Positions 10,290-22,920 are shown, counted from the stretch's first letter. The stretch: 64,000 bases of DNA from Platycnemis pennipes (GCA_933228895.1 OW121854.1:135265926-135329925), one strand, 5' to 3'. Program-made: numbers and translations. Notes: a model not told the origin generated them from the letters alone.

Positions 10290-11965
10290 TTGCTTGGTTT
10301 GCGCGTAGATTTATATTTTCACGGTGGTGGAGGTGGGGGAGTGGATGAGGGTGGAGGTTGGGGTTTCTCGATTTTTCTTTTGGTTCTCGAAATAACTGGA
10401 AGCCAGGATGAGCTTACCATTTGTTCTTGGTCTCCATTAAAGTTTCTTGCATACTTCCTAATTTCGAGAACCTCTCAAACCTCGGTATATTTAACCTCGC
10501 CTTGAAATGTTTTCCCTTGCTATGACTTCTGCGTTGGTCACGTCGATTTCGTGTCCTTCGGCGGCGTGTTCTGCGACCGCTGATTTCTCAAAGTGGCCCA
10601 GTCGAATGGCAGCTGCATGTTCTTTTATTCTCGTCCGTATTGTTCTGCCCGTCTCTCCTACGTACACCTTGTCACACGATCGGCAGCTTGATTTGTAGAC
10701 TCCTTCCGTCTATAATATATCTTTTTCTTTTACGCTGCGTAAGAAGTCATTAATTTGCCTTCGAGGTTTGAATATAGATCTTATGTCATACTTCTGCAAG
10801 AGTAAGATCTTATCGGTGGTCCCTTTGATGTAAGACAGGTATGCTTTTTTCATGTTGACATTTTCTTCGTCCAATGGTCGAGGTGAAGATTTGTTTCGCG
10901 AAATTTATTTTTGTATTTCTCTCCTTTCGTACCCGTTATTTACGAGGATTTCTGTTATTTTATTCAATTCGTCTTCCTTGTGGTGTTCATCGCTCAGATT
11001 GTTTGATCGGTGGATCATAGTGGCCTCTAATTTGTGGTGGATGGTGATGCGAGCTGGCTAGAAGGTATCTGTTGGTGTTGGTTGGTTTCCTGTATACTGA
11101 ATGGCCCAGGGTCCCATCTTCTCTTCTCGTAACGAGGACATCTAGGAAGGGGAGCTTCCCGTCAATTTCTTCTTCTCTCGTGAATTGGATGTTGTCGTCT
11201 ATTGTATTTAGATAGTTGTGGAATTCTTCTAGTTTTTCTCTGCCATGTTTCCATATGACGAACGTATCGTCTACGTATCTAACCCACATTGATGGCTTGT
11301 GAATGGCGTTTTCCAGCGCTGTCTTTTCGAAATGATCCATATATATATTTGCAACAGCCGGGGAGATGGGAGATACCATTGGTGATCCTTCTATCTGTTC
11401 ATAGAACTCTCCTTTCCACTTAAAATAGGTATTTTATAAGCATATCTCAGCCAAATTCGTCGTATTGACGTCAAATTTGTCCCTGATGATCCTGATGGCT
11501 TTTTCCATAGGTATCTTGGTAAAAAGAGACAGTACATCAAAACTGACTAGCATGTCTTCGGGTCCTAATCTTATGCCGCGGATGCGATCGAGAAAATGCT
11601 GAGCGTCTTGACGTAAGATTTTGCCTTTTCAACCTCGGGTTGCAGCGTAGACGAGATGTATTTGGCTAATTTATACGTGGGGAAGTCTATGGAGCTGATG
11701 ATTGGTCTCAGAGGGAGTCTTCTTTATGTCAGAGTGTTCGTCCCTGCGGAGCAGCTGGTTTTTCCAGGGGCTGTGCACTTCTGCGCACTTTTGCCCTTTG
11801 TTCCTATTATGTGTCTTCCTAGACCACTTCTTTTTTACCTCCATGATCTTTGAGAACCGATCTCGTTTTCTGGCCATCTGTGTTCTTCTTTATGTATCTT
11901 AGGTAATGCGTTGATATAAGGTGTCTTCAGATCTTGTGGCGTGTGGGATTTCCTGATTTGCGGGG
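10290..11965 (-). pseudogene. Penelope-like element (PLE1): RT plus GIY-YIG endonuclease, broken
   Basis: RT part (10987-11379): MVSPISPAVANIYMDHFEK, then WVRYVDDTFVIWKHGREKL with the catalytic YVDD, and GKLPFLDVLV. GIY-YIG part (about 10500-10720): EGVYKSSCRSCDKVYVGETG, RTRIKEHAAAIRLGHFEKSA, including the histidine-bearing EH and AEHA positions typical of PLEs. The N-terminal RT lies in shifted frames at 11400-11960. A purine-rich G tract (10318-10370) follows the coding end. The copy separates subfamily C from subfamily B, each truncated at the junction. Multiple frameshifts make it inactive. Confidence 0.82.
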
Positions 11966-14136
11966 AACAAAGAACCATTGCGTTTCGCATGATCTAGCTT
12001 TTCGGAAACCGTTTTGGTTTTTTAATAAAAATTTTCTCTATCCAAGCGTCCCATAATCGAACTAACTATTATATGTTCCATTATCTTACACGATATCGAT
12101 GTTAGTGAGATAGGTCTGTAGTTGCTAGAATCTTCTCTGTCGCCGGATTTAAATAAAAGTGTAATATTAGCTATTTTCCAGTCCTTGGGAACCATGTGCT
12201 CACACAACGATTTACGACATATTATTTCTAAGTAAGGAGATATTAAAGATGCTAGTGTTTTATAAACGCGTGCCGGAATTTGATTAGGGCCGGGGGATTG
12301 ATTGGTGTTTATGTTTTTTAGTTGTTGCTCTATACCGCGAGGCTCAATAGCGATTTCAGGCATCGGATGTTTGAAGTGTGTATTTAGTGGTTCAATTGAA
12401 TCTAAAGTGCTGGTAGTTAAACACTTTGGAAATGTGTTTAACTTATTAGCTTTTTCCAGACTATCATATATTTTTTCTCCATTATCATCCAAAAGCTTTT
12501 TTAACAGTAGATTTATTTTTTGAAGTATTCGTACATACGACCAATACGCATTAGGATTTTCATTCAGATAGTTCCATAGTTCCAATAGCATGGCAAATTC
12601 TCTGTCGTTTTAAAGATTTCCGTACCGCCGCGTTATACCACCGTGGCCCTGCATTCATCTTTTTTAATTTACTCGGTATATGCATGTTAACTGCTGAGTG
12701 AATAACTTCTAGGAATATATACCACAAGGTCTTTGTATCTTTCCTTAAACTTGCTTCTTGAAATTTGCAGAACGAATTTTGCAACTCTCTTTTCATTCCA
12801 TCGTAGTCAGCCCTATCGAAAAAGTACATTTTTCTCTTGGATTTGTTATTTTTGTCAGTTCTATAAGAAAATGTTGCTTTTATAATTCTGTGATCACTGA
12901 TTCCATCATCGGTACTTATATTTACAAGCTGTTGGGGTATATTTGTTGCGTGAAGATCGAGAATATTTTTTCCCTGGTCGGGGCTGTTACTAGTTGATGA
13001 AGTGCATGAGAGGAAAAGGTGTGCAGAAGTGTCTCACAGAGCTCTTTGTCCTTCCCCCCGGTGATGATGCTACACGTGTCCCGGTCTATGGATGGAAGAT
13101 TGAAATCCCCCCCGATGATGAAGTGACGGTCATCTTTGTGTTGAATTAATTTCCTTATTTGATTTTCTAGTTCTAATATTAAATTTATGCCTGAATCCGG
13201 TGGTCTGTAATATGCACATAGGTAAATCTGTTTTGCTTGAGGACCTTGCATGGAACACAAACCGGTTTCTATTTGACAATGAAGTATAGATTCCTTTCTG
13301 CTAGTAAGACAATCCTTCACGGAGATTAAAACTGCTCCTCCTGGTCTTCTGACTCTATCTTTCCCGTAAATTTTGAATGATTTCGGGAATATTTCATTAT
13401 TTACGATATCTTTCTAAGGCCAGCACTCAGTTCCTATAATTACATCTGCTTCGGTGCATTCGTTGAATTGATGTAAATCTGCTAATTGTGTTCCAAACTT
13501 CGACAATTTACTACGACCACAGTTATAACGCAAGTTTTTAGAATAACAGTCGACTTGTTAAAGCTATTTTTATACGTTTTTTCGAGCTTATGTCTAACTG
13601 CATCATTCAAATTTTCTATTAATGGCTTCTCAAAAAACTCACATACCTAATGGCTTTTTTCAATTCTTTACTTTCATAACATTAACGCAATTTTGTATTT
13701 AACACCCCACTAGCTGACTTACTCTCTGCCCTACTCTTTATCCTAAAAATGACCTATAATGCTCAAATAGCCTATTCGTTACACGCCTAGACTCCTCGGC
13801 CGTGTAATGAACCCCAGAGCGATGAAGGGAGTTCCTCAAAGAACGGAGCGTTGGTCGAAGGTCAACAAAGTTGGCTCCGATGTCCTTACAGATAACACGG
13901 AGTCTCTCGTTTATGCCTTCTACTCGGCTCCAAACAAGAGGTCCCCCCCGATCAATCCTCGGGACAAGACTTCATATCGTGAGCTCCACTTCGACGCCCT
14001 CGGCGACCCTCACTTCTGAGTTCGGTTCCCTATAGGAACGTAGAATCTCCTCCGATCCACAGTCTGTGGCGTCGTTGATGCCTACGTGGGCCACAACCCG
14101 CAATATTGAGCACTTGGTGCCAACTGCCGCACAGTG
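11966..14136 (-). pseudogene. Non-LTR retrotransposon subfamily B, 3'-truncated copy
   Basis: In element order: an ORF1 esterase stub ending at about 13800 (HVGINDATDCGSEEILRSYR), the ORF2 start, endonuclease IYLCAYYRPPDSGINLILEL and FIIGGDFNLPSIDRDTCSII (12922-13320), an SDH motif retained near 12900, then linker and RT start (12022-12591: NQSPGPNQIPARVYKTLASL, NYRPISLTSISCKIMEHIIV). The RT stops at 11966 where PLE1 begins. It matches the 46.6-51.8 kb copy closely, and compared with it keeps the SDH position that is altered there. Confidence 0.88.
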
Positions 14137-14490
14137 GTAGGAAATCGAAAATGTTTGGACAAAATTCAAAAATAGCTTTTTTTGAGATATGGACTTGAAA
14201 CTTCGCACATATACTCACAAAAGATAGCTGATTAAGGAATAGTACGTTATTTGCCACGATTCTAAACCGTTAGCTAGATACAGGGGCTCAAACATGACCA
14301 AATTTCCAGAAAACTCTCGACGTCCTTTTTCTCCGAATAGCTTCAAAGTATGTTGATGGTGTCGGGAGTTTCTTACCTTTTACAACAATCAATACATTTT
14401 ATCGCACAATGTCGTTCAAGAAACCTACTCAAGGTGGCTCCATCGAATTATCAAGTAGATATCATTATTGTGAAAATTTCAGGACACACC
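14137..14490. other. Unrecognised DNA between two elements
   Basis: The ORF1 match to subfamily B breaks off at about 14136, and the hAT terminus begins at 14491. The 350 bases between (TTTTTTTGAGATATGGACTT region) are not coding as far as I can see and look like non-coding transposon DNA of unknown family. Confidence 0.4.
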
Positions 14491-17344
14491 CAGGGCCGGA
14501 TTTAGGAGTATGCCACCTGTAGCCTAAATGCATTTGCCGCCTCCCCCCATTTTTAGAGACTCACAGTTAATAGACTCATATGTTATACATATTATACATT
14601 CGTTTTATACAACAAATGACATTCAGTTATTCAAATGACATTGTGCTGAAGAGTAAAACTAAAACCACACAAAAAATAGTTTCTTACTGGTTTATTTATT
14701 GACATTAAAAAGATATGTCATATACAGTTTACCATAATAAAAACATGATTAACTGTAAAAACACAATATAGTTGAATGTTTTGGCTTTAAGTAGGCTTGT
14801 GGCTTTTGGCAAGTACATTCTATACTTTCGTATATGTTCAAAACAACAGTTTTCTTACGAGATTTCTTAATGGCAAACTCGTTAATAATGTCCTCAAATG
14901 AAAGTTTTTTTTGTTGTATTTGCCTCAATACACAGTAAAGAAAGTGAGTTTAACCTTCTTTCAGAAGTACTAGTAGGTAGGCAATTCTTAACTCTTCTAA
15001 GGCAGGAAAAACTGCGTTCTCCAGCGCAATTCGTAGCAGGTATGCACAAACTTACCCTTAAAGCGATGTCCAAATGTGGGTACACATCTTATAGGGAATT
15101 AAATCTTAGAAATTACACAATTTCTTGCAACGATTTTCCAGGTGGTTGATCAATCTCCACACTACAGTGCTTTTGGAAGTGGATGCACTCTTCAGTAAAA
15201 TCAGAATCCAAGTCATTTGTGTAGATGCTGTAAAGATTGGTTGCCTTCTTTCTCAATTTCTCTTCCATGTCTCTCTGATCTGTCTTGTTATCACACAACT
15301 GAGTTAAGACGTAAAATCCGTCTTGAAACACGTTATAGGCCACTTTTCTTTTCTTAAATTCACAAACGAAAGAGTCTATAACTGGTAAAACGTAGTTGTT
15401 TTAAGATCATCCCTCCCGGTAAAGTTTACTTCACCACTTCGGTCTTCGTCAGCCCAAACTTTTCTTTTTAGTTATCTTTTGTTGTCTTTTTCATAAGATG
15501 TAGGTTTGTTAATATCCAAAGCCAATTTCTCGAAGTAATCAAAGTGGTTTCTCTGTTCCATGAAGTTTTCTTCAAGAAAACCATACAAATCTGTCGCCGA
15601 TAAAACATCTACAGTTTCACTCTGCATGGCTTTCCTAACTTTATGAATTATATGAAGTACGGGGCTCCAGAAACATACCATAAAAGCGGTTTCAAACCGT
15701 TCTAATCTTCGAAGAATTCCTTGGGATTCACATCTAGTTGTTGCTTTTTCTGTTGAGTCGTTGGAAATTTCTGTCAAAGCAATGTGTACTTCTTCCCAAG
15801 ACTCTCGTAAACTTAGGCACGCATCATATCTAGCTGACCATCGAGTATGACACACTTTTAATTGTCTTCTCCTGATACGATGTATCCATAACGCTTGTTG
15901 AACATTCCCATCGCTTTTTAGAGCACGTAAAAAATACATATATTTCCTGAAGCAAAATGAAACATTTTCACGCTTCTTCACAAGATTCTGCAGCAGACGA
16001 TCCAACAAGGTTTAGGGAATATGCCGCACATAGGATGAATAAAGCAAAAGGAGCTTTTTCATTTATTTTTGCTTGCAGGCCATTGTAAACACAGGTTATA
16101 TTTGAAGCGTTATCAAACGATTGTCCTCTGCAATCATCAATGTTTATTTTCAGATTTTCGAGCTTATTCATCACACTCTAGAACATTTCTTCTGATTTAT
16201 GACCCGCTGATGGAATGAAAGTAAGAAATCTTTCACACGGCGCACCGTCACCTATAACGTATCTAACAGCAAAGACTAACTGGTCTACATGTAACATGTC
16301 TGGGGTCGATTCTATGGTGAGAGCAAAGCATTTAGATTTATTCAACTCTTCACAAATTACTTGCCTAACATTTTGAGCCATTAACTCAATTACCTCTTCG
16401 CAATTGTTGGAAGAGAGATAATTTGTATTGCCACTACCACAATTACCGTATTTTACGATGTGAGTTGCTAAGAATGGATCAAACTCGGATATCAGCTCTA
16501 AAGCCATTAAAAATTTCCATTCCTATTAGAACCAATTACCTCATTGTCACCTCTCAAAGCGAGACCTCTTAATGTCAGGGCCTAAACAGCCGCTACAACT
16601 CTTGTTATAACATTTCTGCAATAGTGTCTTTCTTTGTATAGTTGTTGCGTAAGCATACTGTCAACACGGTTAAGAGAAATTCCTCTTGATTTTAGAGTAA
16701 TTATTGCAGATTTTTGTATTGGTGAATTTTCGTGGTGACATGCCCGATATTCTCCATTTTTCCAGTCTTTGAAACCATCTTTATCTTAAAATTGTGATAT
16801 TTCTTTGCTGTTAAACGCTAAACAAGGTCCACAAAAAACTGATCCCTTACTTTTGGATAAAATCATCCATTTCGTTACACGAACTTCTCCATTTTTTCTC
16901 TCTTCTATCTCTTTTGATCTTTGTACACACTTACGCTGTTAGTGAGATCTAAATCTATGGTTTGGTCAAAGCTATTTTTGGCTATTAAATCTCTAGTAAC
17001 CTTGTTTAAGATCCACGAAGCTGGATCCTTATGTAATTTGTTAACTGTTTGCGAACTTACTTCTATTGCAGTAGGTTCTGGTAACACAGCTGTTTTGGAA
17101 CAACTTGGTCCTGTGAAAGCATAGTCGTTCCCTACAGAATCACCACAAACATCAGCACTGCCACTAGAACATTCTGATTTCCATTTTTTTCATTATCATT
17201 CTTTTCCTCCACTGGCGAAACATGAGTTTTAAAAAACAAATCTAGTTTTTTTGTTTGTTTCAGAACACGTTCTTGTTCTTGAAGTTTCAATTTTGACCGT
17301 TTTTTGTACTCAGCACCACTGAGTCTCTTTCTATTGTCACTCAT
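14491..17344 (-). pseudogene. hAT transposase, ZMYM1/TTF-finger type, broken
   Basis: The minus-strand gene can be followed from MSDNRKRLSGAEYKKRSKLK (17344) through PASWILNKVTRDLIAKNSFD (17000) and a TTF-type finger, GSVFCGPCLAFN (about 16840). Next come the DUF4371-like core with FALTIESTPDMLHVDQLVFA (16300) and RGQSFDNASNITCVYNGLQA (16100), carrying the two expected aspartates, and the C-terminal dimerisation region GERSFSCLRRVKNCLPTSTS (15050). At least five frame changes or stops interrupt it. One terminus, CAGGGCCGGATTTAGGAG, is visible at 14491; the other end is not found past 17345. Closest known relatives are zinc finger MYM-type protein 1-like transposases. Confidence 0.87.
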
Positions 17345-17489
17345 AGTAGCATACTTTTATGAACTGTATCTTCTCTCATTGAATAATTTAAGCCAGTAAT
17401 CACAAAACAATCATAACTACACAGGAGGAGCAGACCACAAAAAAATTACCGTTCCTCATCACCGATTGACCTTTATACGCAAAATATCG

Positions 17490-17625
17490 GGTGAGCACCG
17501 TCGTTCTGCAATTTAGAATTTCCTCAAAAAGTCAAATTTAAAACCTTTATCCTGAGTGTATAAGACTTGAGATTTGAAGTTTCCCCGGTGGCCAGTCTCT
17601 AGTAGACGTTCTGGGTATATTGACG
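17490..17625 (-). pseudogene. PLE C-terminal fragment (PLE5)
   Basis: The minus strand reads TGHRGNFKSQVLYTQDKGFK followed by FDFLRKF. This is closely similar to the C-terminal end of PLE4 (TGHHGNFSHNILYINDKGFK at about 59150). It is a short orphan piece downstream of GIY-YIG, with no RT nearby. Confidence 0.65.
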
Positions 17626-17654
17626 TCTCATCACAGTATCTATTTTTATCTTTT

Positions 17655-17792
17655 TTCAAATAGTGAAGTTTAGATCAGTATATTAATACTAATCCTTTTT
17701 GATGCATGATATGTAGTGCATATTTGGTGGGAATTCACCCCCTGCATCTTTATGGTGGCTTACAGGGCATTATGTAGATGTAGATGCATAGA
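17655..17792 (+). repeat. Orphan 3' tail of subfamily A
   Basis: The stretch TGCATGATATGTAGTGCATA, TTCACCCCCTGC and GTGGCTTACAGGGCATTATG, ending in GTAGATGTAGATG, matches the 3' ends at 55.5 and 56.3 kb. No coding part is attached, so it is an extreme 5' truncation. Confidence 0.82.
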
Positions 17793-19350
17793 TCTTGTCG
17801 CAATCGCTCCCATTGGCAAAGTCAGCTGTGTCCCCCATTGCCATGGGGTGAAGTAGCTTCGCGGGCTCAGTTGTGATTGGACGAAGTGGATGACGTAAGA
17901 GGTCGCATGCAGTCCCTATTTTCCGAAAGGGTTAAAAACATCTTTTTTCCGCTTGTAACTTTAGAACTTATTGATGGATCGAAAAACGGAAAAATACGGT
18001 TTTTTTTTATTTTGCAAACTCTACGACATTCTGAAATTTAAAACATACTACCTGAAGGTCCCTTTGAAATTCAACGGTAGTGAGAATAGTCAAATGTATG
18101 AATAATATTAAGATTTTAGCATTTATTGCAAAGGACGATTCCTAACTTGGAATATGGAGCTATCTCTCGCTCCAACTGTAAATAAATCACCGGAAATACA
18201 TAAATACTATCAGTATTCAAACCATTACTTTTACAAAAGTGGGAATGCTGTTCCAATTTTCTAGCTGAAGGTGCCCATTCATATTCAGCTGGAGGGACAA
18301 ATATAATAACAAACCGACTATTTAGGCATTTTAACATTAGCAAATGTATGGTGATTATTCACCCCCTGCCACGCACTTTTATGGTGCCTTTCAGGGTACA
18401 ATGTAGATGCAGACTTCAAGGCTGAAAGATTACTTCACATCAAGAACTAGAGTGGTTTAGGGGAAAAAATAGGAGCGAAAGAAACTTACAAAAGAAACAC
18501 TTACTGAACGTATCAGGAAAAAAATTCTGCAGTCTGCCTCACTGAACAGCTTTTAAAATAAAGTGCTAAGCAAAATTTTTAGAGGAGAGCCCAAAATAAT
18601 TATCGTTTCATGTTAGAAAAGACACTTCGGGAATCAAAGAGCCATAGCAGAAGAGGGATCCTTCCTGCGCGAAGACAGCTAGGCATCGCATCTTCAAAAC
18701 CATGGGCGGAATTCTGTAACATTAGGCGTCTCGTTTTGGAGAAAGAGTTCCCGCCCAAAATTGTCTCTGGTCGGAATTCTGTAACTGGGCATCGGCGAAA
18801 ACTTTCTCCGAACCGGATGGGAGACAACTCACGTTTTGAAACATTTTTAAGGCGATGCTGACGAACTTCTGACTGAACTGACGAAGGACCAATGTAAAGC
18901 CTCGTATCAAAAATTCAAGGTGGCTACAGCTGTGTTGCTTCGGTAATTAAGTAAACAAAGCTTTAGACAAGAAGCAATGGAGCTCAAGGAGGTTGTGCGA
19001 GTATTTTTTCGATACTTTTTTTCGATAATACTTGTGTGATATCGTGAACATGTGAGCATTTAAAGCCAGTAGCATCAAGTTTCCGTCGTTTGCCTCCAAA
19101 TTTCGATTGCTATCTAAGAAATGATAGATATTTACTTTCCATCCCTTGTTTATAATTATTATTAATGCGGAGAATGAAGTCTAGTTTATCGGAACGAGGT
19201 ACAAATCTAAAGAACTTGCGTCGTAACTATGATTTATTTTTATCGGACATTCAGCAAAATGCATTGCAATAGTCTTAGTCAAGAAAAACAACACAAACCT
19301 CAATATCAGAAGGAGATGTCAAAATTTTTACCTTCAGTAAACTCATTTAG
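17793..19350. other. Mostly unrecognised; contains one orphan tail
   Basis: Apart from the tail at 18345-18418, I see no gene. The block around 18700-18800 repeats GGAATTCTGTAAC twice next to GCATCGGCG, a spelling that resembles the subterminal repeats of the TIR element at 39.2-40.9 kb, so it may be a relic of that family. The minus-strand frame at 18116-18343 is not recognised. Confidence 0.4.
18345..18418 (+). repeat. Orphan non-LTR 3' tail
   Basis: TTCACCCCCTGCCACGCACT, then GGTGCCTTTCAGGGTACAAT and GTAGATGCAG. It has the same layout as the other tails but is diverged. Confidence 0.75.
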
Positions 19351-19353
19351 GGA

Positions 19354-19720
19354 TTAAAAGTGCAATTTTAAAACATTAAACCTGATCCTGATTGCCCTTT
19401 TTTGTAGAATAAATATATCTTTGGAGGCTGGGGCATGACCCAATAATTGGATTCCGTACTTTAAATGCCAGTGGAGCAAGGGAAAGTAGTTTCTTCGCAG
19501 GTAATCCTGAGAAATCTGAGTTTTTTTATTTATGGAGCATGTAAGTAGCTTTCGATAATTTAGTATAAAGTTTTGAGATGTGAGGACCCCACTGTAATTT
19601 ACTATCTTAATTAAAACCAAGCAACTGTAAGTTGTCACAATGAATTAGCAATGTACAAAATGAAACGGTTGCCACCTGAGATTTGTCCTTATTAAGAACA
19701 AAGCTATTTGCTAAGAACCA
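19354..19720 (-). pseudogene. Jockey-like non-LTR RT, C-terminal fragment
   Basis: The frame contains LLHWHLKYGIQLLGHAPASK followed by DIFILQKRAIRIRF. This matches the thumb/C-terminal spelling YY.L.HSHL.YGI..WG......+..LQKRA+R of jockey/RTE-group RTs. Upstream, in another frame, is ANSFVLNKDKSQVATVSF, the KT..+.F segment after the catalytic palm. The rest is missing. This is a different lineage from subfamilies A-C. Confidence 0.72.
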
Positions 19721-19889
19721 CTTTGATGCTCTACCCATAACTGCACCGAGACATTAAATATAACAGTTGGGTGTAAGAATCTGCTTATAATTCCGGAAAA
19801 CCATACGTAGTGATAGGTATATCTAGTCTTTTCTATCCTAGTATTCTATCCTAGCTATAATATACAATTGAAAATTCCAATTTTCTGAG

Positions 19890-20378
19890 CTGAGTCGGCC
19901 TAATTCATCGGCACCCGGGAAGATGTCATTGACGTAAGAGTCATCACGGAGGCAAGCAGCTCCGAGTGGGAAACCATGGCCTTCATCCTCTGCTATCTGT
20001 TAAGTGTACGCATCGCTGATAACGGTGCGTAGGCGGTACCATATGTGACCGTTGTCAACGGTACTCGTTGACGGTATTCGTTGCAGGTCCTGATCAGTAG
20101 CATGTAGCCATATCTGCTTTGATTATATTGGCAGTGAACACGAATCGGCGACACCGCCATTTGGTCAGCACGAGACCGAGGTCCCTTTGCAGAGGAGGTC
20201 CTGCCAGCAGAAAATCATTCAGGCGATATTGCTTATGAGTGCGACGAGACGTATCAAATACCACACAAAGTTTCGGAGAGGAGTCTTGAATAACAGCATG
20301 GTGAGGCCCGCTCGACCTGAGTGTCTGGAACAGAAACTCTTTCCATGTGCCCCAGTTCTTTATATACCTTCATGAACT
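19890..20378 (-). pseudogene. BEL/Pao LTR-retrotransposon RT fragment
   Basis: Read on the minus strand in three shifted frames: VYKELGHMERV; PHHAVIQDSSPKLCVVFDTS; QYRLNDFLLAGPPLQRDLGL; RCRRFVFTANIIKADMATC; VTYGTAYAP; DEGHGFPLGAACLRDDSYVN. This is the ordered Pao/BEL RT signature: Y.ELGHM, PHHAV, VVFDAS, LND.LL.GP..Q.DL, YG, and YVDD, here YVND. No LTRs, gag or integrase are visible and the frames are broken. It abuts the jockey-like fragment. Confidence 0.8.
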
Positions 20379-20890
20379 CTCGATAGGGGTGTGCGAGCTC
20401 GGGCTCTCAAATGAATCGTCGCTCAGTGTACGCAAGTGTGTACGCCAGTCGCTTCTGCGGTTAACGGGATGTCCGATTCGATACGAAGGCGGGCGATGTA
20501 TTTGACGTGAATGATCAGAGGGTGTCGGGGGAGGGGGAAGGGAGGGAGGGGAGGGGGCCCTTCCCCTCTCCCCCTGGGTGTCCTCCTCAAATGAATCCCT
20601 TCTTTTGTTTTTCCGACATTCGAGTCTCAAACCGACCCCTCTCCGCCCCCCCCTTTCTCCCCCCTCCCCCGTTGAAACGCGACCTCCGAATGAAACAAAG
20701 ACTCCCCTTCGGGAAACATCAGCTACACCTCGAAATCCGATCCCCTGGCTACGTTGCCCCCCACCTCCCCTCTTTCAAACGAAACTAAATCGAGCCTTTC
20801 CTCGTGATCAGACTCCAATTGACCTTCGGCCTGCCTAGACCTCCATATCCTTTGAACCATCTAGCTGCATGTGGCAGTATTATCTAGCAT
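20379..20890. other. G/C-skewed low-complexity DNA, no gene seen
   Basis: Runs of G on the plus strand (20525-20560) are followed by runs of C (20560-20670, 20740-20770). The frames here are compositional and match no family. Confidence 0.5.
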
Positions 20891-21020
20891 TGTCTCCATT
20901 AAATATCCTTACTGCATGTCAATAGTACTTGTTTGGTGATCTTAACCCCCTCCCACTCACACTTGTGGTGGCTCGCAGGGTATTACGTAGATGAGTATGT
21001 AGATGTAGATGAACTATGAT
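20891..21020 (+). repeat. Orphan non-LTR 3' tail (subfamily C-like)
   Basis: Contains TACTTGTTTGGTGATCTTAA, CCCCCTCCCACTCACAC and GTGGTGGCTCGCAGGGTATT, then GTAGATGAGTATGTAGATGT. It is an end-only copy. Confidence 0.8.
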
Positions 21021-21504
21021 AGGCACGCTAGCTCCGGTTCTACTCCGAATATAATGTAAATTAACTTCATGGGTATATGCTTAACAGTCTTTCAAACACC
21101 CTACATTACTATAAAATAATTATCGTATGCCACCTCTGGTAATATTGTCCTCTAGCATTTTACTCCGGCATTTTCAATTAAAATGTACGTGCAGTTATTG
21201 GCAATAGAATAAAGTTGTATCTATTTCATGGCGTTCATAGATTTTACTATCTCTCTTACTATTCTCAAGTTTCTAAACCTCACAGTAGTAGTGCTGCAGT
21301 TGAATTATCTTCGACATCTAAGGTAATTATCGTGCATAACTTTTGCCACTAACAGCCAGTGGCTATAGCACCCTGGCGAGAACCATCCAAATTCGATCAG
21401 ATAACATCTTCGCTCAGCATTTTGCGGAAACCGTTACTTCCGCCGTGGCAGGGCGAGACCATAAAAGTTAGTTAGACAAAACCACAAGTACAGCAGAGTT
21501 TTCA
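21021..21504. other. No gene seen
   Basis: AT-rich DNA between two tails in opposite orientation. No motif is supported. Confidence 0.45.
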
Positions 21505-21830
21505 CAAATAAATATGCGTCTACATGCACAACCACGCGATACCCTGAAAGCCACTGCGAAGGTGTGTGGCAGGGGGTGAAGATCACCAAGCAAGCACTAT
21601 GAACATGCTAACAAGCAACTATAGGTTCTCATGCAACTATATTGTTAGTATCTGCGTAGTAAATAAGGGATTGGTTGTTAATGCATGCATCATTCAGTAC
21701 AGACTACTCAAAAAAATTTCCCCTTCCTATCTCTTTGCTATGCTACCTATTGTTCTTTCCTTCAGTGTTCTTGTCACTCATTCTGAAAGTAAAACGATAC
21801 TCTAAAGTCCCCTATCAGTATCTCAAAACC
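21505..21830 (-). repeat. Subfamily C 3' end, minus strand
   Basis: The tail CGTCTACATGCACAACC..., GCGAAGGTGTGTGGCAGGGG, is followed by the 3' UTR text seen at 7300-7470 (ATGCATGCATCATTCAGTAC, then CTATGCTACCTATT). Only about 320 bp of the element is present and no RT is included. Confidence 0.82.
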
Positions 21831-22574
21831 CTTTTGGCACCTTTCCAATGAGTTTCATTGTTATCTGAATTGGATTGACTCAGAACACTCAATGCATGTG
21901 AAAGGTCTGTTCTTACTACACAGAGAGATACATAAGAGATCTCACTAAACATTGGTAAGGCAAAAGGGAATGTTCGCTTTCCTCAGCACCACAGCCATCA
22001 TCATGCATTTTGAAATTCACATCTAAGGGAGTACTCACACTTTTTCAATCGGCCATACCAAATTTAGATAATAAGTTGTAACATAACAATTGAGCCGCCA
22101 AAATCAACACTGCACGGTGCAAAAATGGAGGTAAATATATGTTTCTAGGTGACGCCGGGGCCAAAAGGCAGAAGCGTGGGTAATTTATGAAACAGTAGGA
22201 GAGAGTGAGAATCGGGGAGTTGTGTGATAGACGCGTTGGTGTGCCAAAAAGTGACGCGTGCTTAAGAAAGCACGCGAAGGCATTACTTGAGGGCTGGTTG
22301 GTTGGTCTGTGTGGGTGACGAGGCATCCGTGTGGGGAAGAGATATCATTGGTGTGGTTGTGTTGTCTTATTTGAATTAAGAAGTGGCTCAAAAGAAAAGG
22401 AATTACAAAAAGTTAATGGTCTGTTAGGTGCGAGCTTGAAGAGAAGTGACTGTTGAATTTTATGCGTTTAATTTATTTTGAATTGCATTTTGTAATGGAA
22501 ATTTTATATTTTGTGCGTGTTATTTTGTAATAAATGAGTGATAGAGGGAATATATTACAAAGTATTCGATGTAG
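21831..22574. other. Unrecognised; holds a repeat shared with 24.0 kb
   Basis: The segment 22285-22350 (GGGCTGGTTGG, TCTGTGTGGGTGACGAGGCA, TCCGTG) recurs at 24010-24070 with a few differences, so both are copies of one unidentified repeat. No coding potential is recognised. Confidence 0.45.
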
Positions 22575-22920
22575 GGTCTCTGCTCTACATAAATTCTAAA
22601 TAGATTCGACCAGATAAATAAGATTAGAGAGATAGATTGTCGTACAGATAGATTCAAAATGGCATTTTTCCCCCGTACTATAAGAGAACAGAATAGGCAG
22701 CATAGGAAAGGGATAGGTAGGGGAAATATTTTAGAGTATTCTGTAGTGCATGATGCATGTATTAACCCCTCAAATACTATAGATACTAATAATCTAGTTG
22801 CATGAGACCCTTTAGTTGCTTGCTTGCATGCTAGTAGTGAATGCTTGGTGACCTTCACCCCCTGCCACACACCCTCGCGGTGGCTTGCAGGGTATCGTGT
22901 AGATGTAGATGTAGATGTTG
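22575..22920 (+). repeat. Subfamily C 3' end, plus strand
   Basis: It starts within the RT C-terminus (NKIREIDCRTDRFKMAFFPR in the plus frame near 22615-22680), continues through the 3' UTR, and ends CACCCCCTGCCACACACCCT, GTGGCTTGCAGGGTATCGTG, with three TAGATG units. Subfamily C is therefore present on both strands within 20 kb. Confidence 0.87.

Larger units (their letters stand above)
7225..10290 (-). mobile_element. Non-LTR retrotransposon, subfamily C (CR1/L2-like)
   Basis: The tail starts at about 7225 (ATCTATATCTACACGATACT, GCAAGCCACC...GTGTGTGGCAAGGGG) directly against subfamily A. The minus strand then runs through the 3' UTR, RT and endonuclease up to about 10290, where a PLE begins. 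RT and endonuclease keep recognisable motifs but are split by many frame changes. The 3' UTR text (ATACTCTATAATATTTCC region) recurs at 21.5, 22.6 and 23.2 kb, so this subfamily has been active several times. ORF1 is missing. Confidence 0.85.

Noticed and set aside
20370..20840. Proline/serine-rich frames on both strands
   Set aside because: They are produced by G and C runs. Frames are open on both strands at once and match no family.
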